From: Paenibacillus soyae
Lineage (GTDB): Bacteria; Bacillota; Bacilli; Paenibacillales; Paenibacillaceae
Assembly: GCF_024623455.1 (NCBI RefSeq)
Contig: NZ_JANIPJ010000021.1
Span: forward strand, 62,001 to 126,000
Direction: 5' to 3'
DNA length: 64,000 nt
Positions 33,439-41,503 of the stretch are shown here, piece by piece (position 1 is the first letter of the stretch; each line of letters starts with the position of its first letter). The notes beneath the pieces were generated by a model, which was given only the letters and a program-made list of their open reading frames with translations, was not told where the DNA came from and searched no databases. Made by a program: the position numbers and the translations under genes.

Positions 33439-34392
33439 GTGACAACAACCGGTAACCATACTTTATCGGACCAAGCCGCCGCTTGGGTGATCGACTCCAT
33501 CCAGCCCGGCGCAGCTGTAGTGTCGGCGGAACGGTTGAAGGGCGGCGTTTCTTCAGTGGTCCATGGCATTACTCTGCTCGCCGACGGCAACGAACGGCAT
33601 GTCGTGCTCCGGCAGATCGATAATGCCGACTGGCTGCAGAGCCAGCCGGACATTGCGCGCCAGGAGGCGGAGAGTCTTCGCAAAGCATTGCTTGCCGGCG
33701 GAGGGCGGACACCGGCGCTTCTTGCCTATGACGAAACCGGCAGTCAGAGCGGCATGCCGGCCGTGCTGATGTCGCGGCTGGAGGGCAGGGTGGTGCTCGA
33801 GCCCGCCGATATGAGCCTCTGGCTGGACGGTCTGGCCCGCGAGCTCGCGCTGCTGCACGGCATCGAGGCGGAAGATCACGCGTGGACATTCGGGGCTTAT
33901 GCCGACGCGTCGAAGCTCGATGCTTCCCGCTGGACGAGCATACCGGAAGCGTGGAAGACCGCCTCGGCGATCGTGACCGGGCATCGACCGGCCTTCGAGA
34001 AACGTTTTATCCATCGGGATTATCATCCTTGCAACGTTCTCTGGAAAGACGGCGAAGTAAGCGGCGTCGTCGATTGGGTGAACGGCTGCATCGGCCCGGC
34101 TGGCGTCGACGTCGGCCACTGCCGCGTGAACCTGGCGCTGCTGCATGGCGTCCGGCAGGCGGACGAGTTCCTGGAGCGTTATCGGCATTACGCCGAAGAG
34201 TCTTTCGCCTACGATCCCTACTGGGATCTCGTCACGTTGATCGACTTCGCCTTCTGGCAGCCGGAAGTGTATGCCGGGTGGACCGATCTTGGCGTTACGG
34301 GGCTGACCGCCCGGCTAATGGTGGAGCGGCTGGACGCGTATGTGTCGAGCTTGCTGCGGCGGTACGAGGATATGCGGGAGGACGGACGGTGA
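33439..34392 (+). CDS. Aminoglycoside phosphotransferase-family kinase
   Basis: 317 residues from GTG at 33439, 7 nt after AGGAGG; longer in-frame starts lack this. It contains the Brenner catalytic motif FIHRDYHPCNVLWKDGEVSG, then VVDWVNGCIGPAGVDVGHCR, the catalytic loop and metal-binding aspartate of the APH/choline-kinase fold. Such genes phosphorylate varied small molecules, and drug resistance cannot be assumed. The DUF1835 gene overlaps its stop by 4 bp. Confidence 0.88.
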   Translation: MTTTGNHTLSDQAAAWVIDSIQPGAAVVSAERLKGGVSSVVHGITLLADGNERHVVLRQIDNADWLQSQPDIARQEAESLRKALLAGGGRTPALLAYDETGSQSGMPAVLMSRLEGRVVLEPADMSLWLDGLARELALLHGIEAEDHAWTFGAYADASKLDASRWTSIPEAWKTASAIVTGHRPAFEKRFIHRDYHPCNVLWKDGEVSGVVDWVNGCIGPAGVDVGHCRVNLALLHGVRQADEFLERYRHYAEESFAYDPYWDLVTLIDFAFWQPEVYAGWTDLGVTGLTARLMVERLDAYVSSLLRRYEDMREDGR

Positions 34393-35444
34393 AGGAGCAC
34401 CAAGCGATCAAGAAGGCGATTAGCCGTCTTAGCGAAGAAGACGCGAAGCAAGCGCTCGCGTTAGCCATGCTGCATGTGCGCAGTCTTAAGGAAGGGGAGG
34501 GGCAGCCGGAGGATGGGACAGCCCCGTTAATTCGGTTATATGACGGGCTAATCGGATTGCCGGACAAGATCGGCATCTGGGAGCCCGTTCCCGACTGCTC
34601 GCACGTGCATGTCGTCATCGGCGACTCTTTTGCGGGGAGCATGAAGCACGCGCTGGAGGAGCTGGGGTGGTCGGAGCGGCACAAGCTGATCGTACTTCGC
34701 GATCCGTACGCGATAGGACCGCTCGCGGGAATAGACTCGCCGCAAGGCCGGCAGGCGAGGTACGAGTGGCTTCGCGATCATATTGCAGAGGCTGATGAAG
34801 CCTACGCCTCTTTGGAAGAGGAGTACGAGGAGCTTCTTCGAAGCATTCAGCGCATTCCGGACCATGCGGAAGTGGTCGTCTGGACGGGCGGCAACGCCTT
34901 CGAGCAAGCCGGTATGCGGCATGCCGTTTATTTGCTAGGCGGGAAGGGGAATACCGTGTCCCTCTATAACACCACCGAGATAGGCGAGAAGCTGGACAGC
35001 GATGCCCGTGTCCGAAGATCTTTCAGATCTTCGGGGGAGCTCTCCTCGAAGACGCTTCAGAAGGCATTAACTCGCATGAGCCCTAGCGATTGTCTTCTGC
35101 TCCCATCGGGTAGAGCCAGGCTGGCGGAGGAGTGGAAGGCCTTGTCGGAGAAGGCCGCGGCGCTCCGCATTTGGAGCGAGGGGATGGTGCTTGAGGTGCC
35201 GGCCGATTATTATGACGACTACTTGCTGGAAACGCTGGACGGTATTACGCCTCCCGCAGGCAGTGACGGCTTCATCCGGGCGGCCCGGCTGATCGGGCAG
35301 GCATTCGGCCATTGCGAGCAGGTGACGAATGACTCCTACCTGGAATATCGGGTAAGAGAGCTGGTCTATGCGGGCAAGCTGGAGATCAAAGGCGTTCCAG
35401 CAGCCATGCGGTTCTATAGCGTAAGGCGGAGATCCGTCCAATGA
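34389..35444 (+). CDS. DUF1835/DUF3658 domain protein
   Basis: 351 residues starting at GTG 34389 inside the APH stop (GTGA), with GGGAGG 7 nt upstream, so it is translationally coupled. The middle region CSHVHVVIGDSFAGSMKHALEEL, LRDPYAIGPLAG and ARYEWLRDHI is DUF1835. The C-terminal segment (MVLEVPADYYDDYLLETLDG and RAARLIGQAFGHCEQ with YLEYRVRELVYAGKLEIKG) fits DUF3658. The function of the family is not known. Confidence 0.85.
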   Translation: MKEHQAIKKAISRLSEEDAKQALALAMLHVRSLKEGEGQPEDGTAPLIRLYDGLIGLPDKIGIWEPVPDCSHVHVVIGDSFAGSMKHALEELGWSERHKLIVLRDPYAIGPLAGIDSPQGRQARYEWLRDHIAEADEAYASLEEEYEELLRSIQRIPDHAEVVVWTGGNAFEQAGMRHAVYLLGGKGNTVSLYNTTEIGEKLDSDARVRRSFRSSGELSSKTLQKALTRMSPSDCLLLPSGRARLAEEWKALSEKAAALRIWSEGMVLEVPADYYDDYLLETLDGITPPAGSDGFIRAARLIGQAFGHCEQVTNDSYLEYRVRELVYAGKLEIKGVPAAMRFYSVRRRSVQ

Positions 35445-35490
35445 AAGAAGCGGCAGTTCCGGACAATGGTTGTCCGGGGCTGTCGCTTTC
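35445..35490 (+). terminator. Terminator after DUF1835 gene
   Basis: CGGCAGTTCCGGACAA pairs with TTGTCCGGGGCTGTCG around a 4-nt loop, followed by CTTTCAATTTT. It begins at the stop codon. Confidence 0.8.
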
Positions 35491-35511
35491 AATTTTGGCG
35501 ATTTATAACAG

Positions 35512-35587
35512 CTATTCAAATTTGACTAGTGAGGATCATAGAATTATAATATGTAGCATCACTATTCAAGTTTGATTAGTTGAATAG
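35512..35587 (+). promoter_or_regulatory. PadR promoter with two operator-like repeats
   Basis: TTGACT (35522) and TATAAT (35545) have a 17-bp spacer. A word CTATTCAA(A/G)TTTGA(C/T)TAGT occurs twice, overlapping the -35 (35512-35530) and just after the expected start of transcription (35562-35580). The second copy extends to a palindrome CTATTCAA-N10-TTGAATAG ending at 35587. Both placements fit autorepression by the encoded PadR protein. Confidence 0.7.
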
Positions 35588-35607
35588 TTAATAAGGGGGA
35601 GGTAATG

Positions 35608-36177
35608 ATGTCCGCTGTTAGATTACTCGTTCTAGGTTCTATTCTTCGAAGAGGAACTAGTCATGGGTATGCCGTTTTAAGCGATATCACTTCCTGGCAT
35701 GCCGACACTTGGACTAACGTAAAGCCCGGATCCATTTACCACGCCTTAGACAAGCTGGAATCGGAGGGGATGACAAGCTCCGTCACCTCAGATGTCAATG
35801 TAAAACCTGGTCCATCGCGTAAGGAGTATACGGTCACTAAGAAGGGCGAAATCGAATTTATGGCTCTACTTGAATCGGCACTTGTAAGTGTTGACCTTCA
35901 GCAGTTTTCAGCAGGGATTGCTTTTATGAACATGTTATCACGACAGCAAATAGAAGCGCTTTTACAGAAACGCCGTATTGCACTAGAAACATCGATTCAA
36001 TTCTTGAGGGGTTTGCCAATGGAGGAACTCCCATCTGATCCTTCCAAGAATCCCGAACTTGTTGGTATCTGGGTTAGTTATGTTGAGAATGAGGCAGCAA
36101 CTACAGAGAGAATATTGGCAAATGTTCAAGCAGGCAAATACGAGTTTAATTCCAAAATGATGGAGGGAGAACGATGA
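35608..36177 (+). CDS. PadR family transcriptional regulator
   Basis: 189 residues; the second of two adjacent ATGs is better spaced from GGGGGAGG. The winged helix reads LLVLGSILRRGTSHGYAVLSDI, then KPGSIYHALDKLESEGM and GPSRKEYTVTKKG. The C-terminal helical dimerisation domain is of the Vir_act_alpha_C type. Base composition is clearly more AT-rich than flanking genes. The next gene overlaps by 4 bp, so the pair is coupled. Confidence 0.9.
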   Translation: MSAVRLLVLGSILRRGTSHGYAVLSDITSWHADTWTNVKPGSIYHALDKLESEGMTSSVTSDVNVKPGPSRKEYTVTKKGEIEFMALLESALVSVDLQQFSAGIAFMNMLSRQQIEALLQKRRIALETSIQFLRGLPMEELPSDPSKNPELVGIWVSYVENEAATTERILANVQAGKYEFNSKMMEGER

Positions 36178-36584
36178 CGCAGGAGGATTTTGACGCATTC
36201 ATTATGGGATTGCAGGACGTGCACAGAGAAGTGAACTTCGGATATTCGTTCTTTTTTGTCGGAGACGATCAGCGCTTGCCGTTTGTAACCATCGCTGAAT
36301 CAGATAATGATTACGACCATGTGTCCAATCTTAATCGAGAAGGCGTATTTCGCCTCAACATTGGAGTTAGCAAACAGACATTTAAAAACCTCATTGCTGA
36401 ACGGACGGAAGAAAGCATCGACTATTCGATATTGAACGAGTTCTTACCTCATCCCCAATATTCACGTCAATTCTTTGTTTGCATTCTTAATCCAGTCGGA
36501 GAGAAAGCAGAAATAACGAAGCAACTGATTGTTGAAGCACATTTGATTGCAGAAGGACGACTTCAACGCAGGAGCGATAGCTAG
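36174..36584 (+). CDS. DUF6194-like protein
   Basis: 136 residues, starting inside the PadR stop (ATGA). The sequence includes FFFVGDDQRLPFVTIAESDNDYDHVSNLNREGVFRLNIGVSKQTF and HPQYSRQFFVCILNP. It resembles a small uncharacterised family often partnered with PadR regulators. Histidines and acidic residues are present, but no catalytic motif can be claimed. It shares the AT-rich composition of its partner, suggesting joint transfer. Confidence 0.75.
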   Translation: MTQEDFDAFIMGLQDVHREVNFGYSFFFVGDDQRLPFVTIAESDNDYDHVSNLNREGVFRLNIGVSKQTFKNLIAERTEESIDYSILNEFLPHPQYSRQFFVCILNPVGEKAEITKQLIVEAHLIAEGRLQRRSDS

Positions 36585-36597
36585 GGGAACCTATCCT

Positions 36598-36786
36598 AAC
36601 GGAACTCGCAGACGTTATTCGCTAGATTTCTGGTAGCATGTGGCTCTTTATGGAACTGAGAGCCGTTATTTGCACCGTTTCGGCGGTGGACAAGGATCAT
36701 TCTCGGATGAATAAAGGCCTATGGTTCCGTAAGAAGCCATAAATGCGATTTTAACCGCACATAAGGTCTGTGAGTTCCGTAACGGA
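36598..36786. repeat. Palindromic-unit array, family B, copy 2
   Basis: Units near 36599 and 36650 are forward (CGGAACTCGCAGACGTTATT; TGGAACTGAGAGCCGTTATT). Units near 36707 and 36760 are reversed (AATAAAGGCCTATGGTTCCG; ATAAGGTCTGTGAGTTCCG). Steps are 51, 57 and 53 bp. No gene lies in 36585-36884. Confidence 0.8.
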
Positions 36787-36811
36787 GAGATTCGAACTTT
36801 GTTTTGGCTAG

Positions 36812-36868
36812 CAACAAAAAACAGCGACAGTCCAGGGTCGTACTTCCTCGCCCTTGGCTGTCGCTGTT
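36812..36868 (-). terminator. Terminator of the cellulase gene
   Basis: On the minus strand AACAGCGACAGCC pairs with a matching CTGTCGCTGTT arm, followed by TTTTTGTTGC. It lies 17 bp after the cellulase stop. Confidence 0.88.
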
Positions 36869-36884
36869 AGTCAAACGTTAGTGA

Positions 36885-39137
36885 TTAAGCGTTCATTCCC
36901 GCGAACAAACGGTAGATCATGACAGCCGCTTCGGCGCGCGATGCGAGGTCGAACGGCTTGAAGCTGCCGCCTTTGCCTTGCAGAATGCCCGCTTGCTGCA
37001 TTTGAGCTACGGCTTCGACGGCATATGCGCTGATCGCATCCTGATCGGCGAAGGCTTCCGCGGCTGCGCCATCCGCCGCTTCAAAGCCCAGCTCCGTCAT
37101 GGCGCGGTACAGCATAACCGCCGCGTCCTGCCGCGTAATTTCGGCATTCGCGCCGAACTTTCCGTTGCCTTGGCCCGTTACGATGCCAAGCTTCTCCGCG
37201 CTTGCTACGGCTGCCGTATACCAAGCGTCTTCCTTCACGTCAGAGAAGGTGCTGACCGCCGAATCGTCCACCAGACCCAGCGTGTTCATCAGCATTTGGA
37301 TGAACTCCGCGCGCGTGACCATGCCTTCCGGCTGGAACATGCCTTCGCCCACGCCCTGCACGATGCTGCGCTCGGCCAGGAACGAAATACCGTCCTGCGC
37401 CCATGCCACGCCCCCGAGATCGGAGAAGGAAGCGGAGCCTGCAGTTGTTCCGGTGCCGGTTACTGACGTACCTTCCTTAATCAGCTTATACTCCAGAACT
37501 TCGCCGCTCCAGAAATGAAGCTTCAATTGCACTTCCTTGCCTTCTTCTACTTCTTTGAAGAAGTTTTCTTTCAGCAGGATCGTTTGGTTCGCGTAGTTAG
37601 GGGTGAACGTGTACGCAAACTCCTTGAATGATGTCCAGTTCTGCGGGCCGGCGTTGCCGCCGTCCGTATATACGGCTTCCATGGTTGCCAGGCTGTCCCC
37701 GCGGAACAACGCCGGAATTTCGAAGCCGGTTGCTTCTCCAGCCGCGCTGAAAACAGAAGGCGTGTCGTATTCAATTACGTTGATGGTCCATTCCATGCCT
37801 TGGTTGAACACAACCGTCAATTCCGCTTTTTCGCCAAAACCGCTTGTGGAAGCCAGTTCCTCGAGCAAGCTTGCTTTGACGGTCAGCTTGTCGCCTTCCA
37901 CTGCATAGTCCGCGCCTGCTTCCAGCTCTTCGCCGTTCAGCTCGAGCGCTTCGAACGTATTGCCGTTTAATTGAAGCGTTTTCACAACATCTGCAATTTC
38001 TTCGCCTTGCTTCAGGTAAATAAAATCCGAGTCAGCCGTTCCGGAGCGGCCCGACCAGCTGGCTTTCATCATTTCGTACAACGGCTGGTTCGACCACTCG
38101 AACGATTGGCGGCCGAAGTGCTGCCCGTTATCCCACAGCATGTGGGTCAGCTGTTTTTCTTGCGCGTAATGAATCATGAATTCAAAAAACTTCAGCTTCT
38201 CGCCCTGCTCGATCGCGTTCAAGTCGGTGTCGAAGCCGAGCAAGCCGAATTCGCCAATAATGACCGGAATGCCGTTCTTCACGAACTTGTCGTGTACGCG
38301 GTCGAATACGGTGATGATGTCCTTCTGCGTCTCCTCGTTAAACGTGGTGAATCCGGCAATGTTCACGCTGAACGGCCAGAAGCCGTAGTAATGCACCGTC
38401 GCGATAATGTTCGGATCCGGCTTGGCCAGCGCTTTGATCCAGTCGTAGAGCGCATCCACCTTGTGGGTTTCCGAGCCTGTGTCGAGCGTCGGCAGCACGA
38501 TTTTGCGCACGTCGTTGATGCCGCCCGAGCTTCTTACGATGTTGTAGAATGCGGTGTTGAGCTCGTCGATGTACTTCTGCTTCTCTGCATCCTCGCCTTC
38601 GAAACGAGGCTCGTTGATGCTCTCGAACATCAGCTTCTGCGGCATATCCTTGTAGCGGTCCGCCAGCTGCGTCCAAATCGCTTTGAACCGCGCAAGCGAT
38701 GCGTCGTGGTCGTTATGCATCCCCTTCTCGAGCCAAATCCACGAGTCGTGGTGGATGTTGATCATGACGTACAGCCCTTCATCCAGCGACCATTCAATAA
38801 CTTGATCGAGGCGATCAAGGAAGTCCTCTTCGATCGTGTAAGGCTCCTCCGTCAGCATGCGCTGATCGAACGTAACCGGAATACGAATGCTCTTGAAGCC
38901 TTGATCCGCGAGGTTCTCGATAAATTCTTGCGTAACGCGCGGGTTGCCCCATGCGGTTTCGTCTTCGCCGACGGCATCGAACGTGTTGCCCAGGTTCCAC
39001 CCTGGCTGCATATCGTTCACGTAATCTTGCGTCGTCTTTACTTCATTTTGCGCATCAGCGGCAAATGCTGCGGTAGGCAGGCATAGCGCGAGCACGAGCA
39101 TGATCAGTACGGTAAATCGGCTTGCTTTTCTCAACAC
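36885..39137 (-). CDS. SLH-anchored GH5 endoglucanase with X2 and CBM46-like modules
   Basis: 750 residues from GTG at 39137, 6 nt after GGAGG. The signal peptide ends near TAAFA (residue about 26). The GH5 domain (about 36-370) has MQPGWNLGNTFDA, acid/base E176 in FESINEP and nucleophile E296 in VIIGEFG, typical of subfamily GH5_4. An X2 Ig-like module (about 385-475) and a CBM46-like module (about 476-575) follow, then three SLH repeats (about 590-750; FSDLGGVAWAQDGISFLAER, FSDVKEDAWYTAAVASAEKLG) that bind cell-wall polymer. It should cleave beta-1,4-glucan or xyloglucan while held on the cell surface. A cre box precedes it. Confidence 0.93.
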   Translation of the reverse strand: MLRKASRFTVLIMLVLALCLPTAAFAADAQNEVKTTQDYVNDMQPGWNLGNTFDAVGEDETAWGNPRVTQEFIENLADQGFKSIRIPVTFDQRMLTEEPYTIEEDFLDRLDQVIEWSLDEGLYVMINIHHDSWIWLEKGMHNDHDASLARFKAIWTQLADRYKDMPQKLMFESINEPRFEGEDAEKQKYIDELNTAFYNIVRSSGGINDVRKIVLPTLDTGSETHKVDALYDWIKALAKPDPNIIATVHYYGFWPFSVNIAGFTTFNEETQKDIITVFDRVHDKFVKNGIPVIIGEFGLLGFDTDLNAIEQGEKLKFFEFMIHYAQEKQLTHMLWDNGQHFGRQSFEWSNQPLYEMMKASWSGRSGTADSDFIYLKQGEEIADVVKTLQLNGNTFEALELNGEELEAGADYAVEGDKLTVKASLLEELASTSGFGEKAELTVVFNQGMEWTINVIEYDTPSVFSAAGEATGFEIPALFRGDSLATMEAVYTDGGNAGPQNWTSFKEFAYTFTPNYANQTILLKENFFKEVEEGKEVQLKLHFWSGEVLEYKLIKEGTSVTGTGTTAGSASFSDLGGVAWAQDGISFLAERSIVQGVGEGMFQPEGMVTRAEFIQMLMNTLGLVDDSAVSTFSDVKEDAWYTAAVASAEKLGIVTGQGNGKFGANAEITRQDAAVMLYRAMTELGFEAADGAAAEAFADQDAISAYAVEAVAQMQQAGILQGKGGSFKPFDLASRAEAAVMIYRLFAGMNA

Positions 39138-39158
39138 AGTAACCCTCCTCAAACCTAT

Positions 39159-39172
39159 TGGTAACGCTTCCA
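39159..39172 (-). promoter_or_regulatory. Catabolite-responsive element (cre) upstream of cellulase
   Basis: TGGAAGCGTTACCA on the minus strand fits the CcpA consensus TGNAANCGNWNNCA at every fixed position. It lies 22 bp upstream of the start codon, where CcpA would block transcription. This implies repression of the cellulase by preferred sugars. Confidence 0.8.
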
Positions 39173-39315
39173 AGAAACTTTACCATAACTCAATTGGAAG
39201 AGAATACCTTCATATTTAGAGGAAAAATCATGTAAAAAGTGGATATGCTGGGGCGGAGGGCTGCAAATTGGGGGAGGCCCAGGTGGTTAGGCGCGGCGGT
39301 TAGGATAGTAAGCGC

Positions 39316-39607
39316 ATGAGCCGGAGTAAGCCGGTTTTAGCGGCTTACTGGCCTTGCGGCGGCGGGTTTCGAGCCTGTAAGCCGGTTTTAGCGGCTTACT
39401 GGCCTTGCGGTAGCGGGTTTCGAGCCTGTAAGCCGGTTTTAGCGGCTTACTGGCCACGCGGCGGCGGGTTTCGAGCCTGTAAGCCGGTTTTAGCGGCTTA
39501 GCGGCCTTACGGCGGCAGGTTTCGAGCCTGTAAGCCGGTTTTAGCGGCTTACTGGCCTTGCGGCGGCGGGTTTCGAGCCTGTAAGCCGGTTTTAGCGGCT
39601 TATTCCT
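39316..39607. repeat. 51-bp tandem repeat, six palindromic cores
   Basis: The core TAAGCCGGTTTTAGCGGCTTA starts at 39327, 39378, 39429, 39480, 39531 and 39582, exactly 51 bp apart. Linkers (GGCCTTGCGGCGGCGGGTT and flanks) are nearly identical, with a few substitutions. Because 51 is divisible by 3, several frames stay open and give 17-residue repeats that are artefacts. The last core runs into the stop codon of the HEAT-like gene. Nothing else is seen in 39173-39315. Confidence 0.95.
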
Positions 39608-40256
39608 GTCGCGGCGCCACCCCGACAGCCCCGCATGCTTTCGCGAGCTTCTTGGCGGCCTTCTGTACGGCCGCCTTCGAATCGCCGGTGTATGCGCCGG
39701 CGATGTCCGCGAGCTCGCCCGCGATGTCCGGCGCGACCGCCGTAAGAGGGACAAGCCCCTCCAGCACACGGCCTCGATGCTTGCCCTCGCAGACAAGCAG
39801 CGCTTCCCGCAGCGCGGGTAGCGCCTGCCTCGCCTCCTCCGCGCCAGCCTTCGCGGCATTCGCGATCATATCGATCGTGTAATCGCGCACGATCGTGCTG
39901 GCGTCGGAGGACACCAGCTCGCGAAGCCCGGCAAGCGAGCTTAAGACTCGCGCAGGAATGAGACATGCAGCGAGAGCCAAGGCATGCGCCGCTTCCCAGC
40001 GGACCTTAGTCGCGCGGTGTCCCAGCAAGCCGAACAGCTCCTCCGCGTAAGGAACAACCAGCCGCGCATCCTTCTCCGCTACTTTGGTCATGACCTCCGC
40101 GCAGTCCGCTATGAGCTTCGGCTTCTTCACCGCCAGCAAGCCGGCCGCGATATCGGCAAGCGCCTCAGGGTTGTCCAGGCACAGCGCGGCGACCCGCTCA
40201 TTGGACTCCTGCGTCTTATCTCCGGCCTCGGATGACAAAAGAGAGAGCAAACTCAT
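39600..40256 (-). CDS. HEAT-repeat-like helical protein
   Basis: 218 residues; ATG at 40256 with GGAGG upstream. It consists of repeated paired helices rich in Ala/Leu (ALADIAAGLLAVKKPKLIADCAEV, RWEAAHALALAA, VRDYTIDMIANAAKAGAEEA, GRVLEGLVPLTAVAPDIAGEL), typical of ARM/HEAT scaffolds. It overlaps the MmcQ gene by 4 bp. A protein-interaction role is likely; partners are unknown. Its TAA stop lies inside the final copy of the 51-bp repeat. Confidence 0.8.
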   Translation of the reverse strand: MSLLSLLSSEAGDKTQESNERVAALCLDNPEALADIAAGLLAVKKPKLIADCAEVMTKVAEKDARLVVPYAEELFGLLGHRATKVRWEAAHALALAACLIPARVLSSLAGLRELVSSDASTIVRDYTIDMIANAAKAGAEEARQALPALREALLVCEGKHRGRVLEGLVPLTAVAPDIAGELADIAGAYTGDSKAAVQKAAKKLAKACGAVGVAPRQE

Positions 40257-40642
40257 TCGCTCCCTCCTCCTTGTCCGCTCTCCAGCACCTGCTTCACCAG
40301 CCGCTTCGGCGCGGCAAGCAAATAAGCAGTGCGGATCAAGCCGGCGATTTCGTCCCAGTCCGGCTCCGCCTCCTTGTCGAGCGACACCCAACCATGCTGC
40401 CCAAGATACGGCATCCGTATATAGCCGCCCTGCTGAAGCAGCAAATACTGCTGCTCTTTGTCCGACTTGATATGCAAACCCGGCAGACCCTTACCCTCGC
40501 CATCGCCCATCATGATGAACGTCTTCCCTCTCACCTTCATGACGTCATGGCCGAATCCGTCGACGATCTCTTCGACCTCCGGCAACGACGCGCAAATGCC
40601 GCGTACCCGCTCCAGCATGTCCAATCCTTGCTCCGACTTCAT
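40253..40642 (-). CDS. MmcQ/YjbR family protein
   Basis: 129 residues. Family features: MLERVRGICASLPEVEEIVDGFGHDVMKVRGKTFIMMGD, then LHIKSDKEQQYLLLQQGGYIRMPYLGQHGWVSL and ELIRTAYLLAAPKR-like end. The fold resembles a CyaY-like double-wing DNA-binding module; its role is not established. It lies between YdeI-like and HEAT-like genes in one operon. Confidence 0.88.
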   Translation of the reverse strand: MKSEQGLDMLERVRGICASLPEVEEIVDGFGHDVMKVRGKTFIMMGDGEGKGLPGLHIKSDKEQQYLLLQQGGYIRMPYLGQHGWVSLDKEAEPDWDEIAGLIRTAYLLAAPKRLVKQVLESGQGGGSE

Positions 40643-40667
40643 GCCCGAAACCCGCCCTTCAATCGGT

Positions 40668-41336
40668 TTATTGGCCTCTGCGGCGATACAAATCCATGGT
40701 CTTGTACCCTTCGCCGAGAACCGTCTTCATCTCTTCCCGCCGCTTCTCCCGCGTATCCTCCTGCACGGCGCTGTATACGTAACGGGCCCAATCCTTGCGA
40801 TAGCCCGGCGTCAGAGACTGGTAGAACGCCAGCACCTCCGGAACATTCCGCAAATCCTGCTCGATCTGCGGGACCATCTCGAGGTAATCGTCCACGCATT
40901 GGCTCGGCTTCGACGATGGCTGGCGTTTGCGAGCCTCCTCCTTGAAGCCGACCACCGTAAACACGTCATTCAGTCCGACCATGCGCGCGAATTTGACGTT
41001 GCTCTCTCCTATGTAGCCGTCTTCGTCCGCGCCGACTCCCGCGAACAAGTCGTCCCGATGAATGTAGGTCGGGTACACCTTATTGCCCTTCTTCGGATAA
41101 GCCGCGTACAAGTAGCCGCCTTTGCTCAGCAGGTCGCCCTCCGTTACTTTTTTCGTCAGCTCCTGCAGTTGGCCCATATCGAGCGTAAAAGCAAAAATAA
41201 GATCGTATTTGCCGCCGCCCAGCTCCGTGTCGTACGAAGCCAGTCCCTCGAGCAGATCCTCGCCCTCCGGACGGTATATGACAGCCTTTTTGCCGAATTT
41301 GTTCAAATTGAGCTTTTCCACGATGGTTTTGGACAT
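40668..41336 (-). CDS. YdeI/OmpD-associated family protein
   Basis: 222 residues; GGAGG precedes the ATG at 41336. The N-terminal 140 residues form an unfamiliar domain (KFGKKAVIYRPEGEDLLEGL, DLIFAFTLDMGQLQEL) resembling DUF3052-type modules. The C-terminal 60 residues (FYQSLTPGYRKDWARYVYSAVQEDTREKR) carry the OmdA motif. It is the first gene of a three-gene operon with MmcQ and HEAT-like proteins and is a second YdeI-like gene in this window. Confidence 0.8.
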   Translation of the reverse strand: MSKTIVEKLNLNKFGKKAVIYRPEGEDLLEGLASYDTELGGGKYDLIFAFTLDMGQLQELTKKVTEGDLLSKGGYLYAAYPKKGNKVYPTYIHRDDLFAGVGADEDGYIGESNVKFARMVGLNDVFTVVGFKEEARKRQPSSKPSQCVDDYLEMVPQIEQDLRNVPEVLAFYQSLTPGYRKDWARYVYSAVQEDTREKRREEMKTVLGEGYKTMDLYRRRGQ

Positions 41337-41503
41337 AGGATGACCTCCGGATGAATAAGTGTGATTGTAATTTTATTTTACCATTGTGCCCCGATCTAGT
41401 CGCTCTATTAATCTTCTTTAAAGAAATTGACGCCAACTATTTCCAGATGATAGGGTTAAGCTGAAGTACCAGTTTATTTTTTTTATTGCGGGAGGGAACC
41501 TTC

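Noticed and set aside
33882..34388. Extended plus-strand reading frame upstream of the DUF1835 gene
   Set aside because: The extension overlaps the APH-like gene in another frame; GTG 34389 with its GGGAGG is the better start.
39316..39501. 61-residue plus-strand frame with repeated FRACKPVLAAYWP
   Set aside because: Same tandem repeat on the other strand; 51 is divisible by 3, so several frames stay open by arithmetic.
39316..39607. CRISPR array
   Set aside because: The regularly spaced palindromes attract attention, but linkers are also repeated rather than unique, and no cas genes are present.
39287..39859. 190-residue minus-strand frame with 17-residue repeats (KPLKPAYRLETRRR-type)
   Set aside because: It is the 51-bp DNA repeat read through in a frame that happens to lack stops, joined to the antisense of the HEAT-like gene; no ribosome-binding site and highly biased composition.
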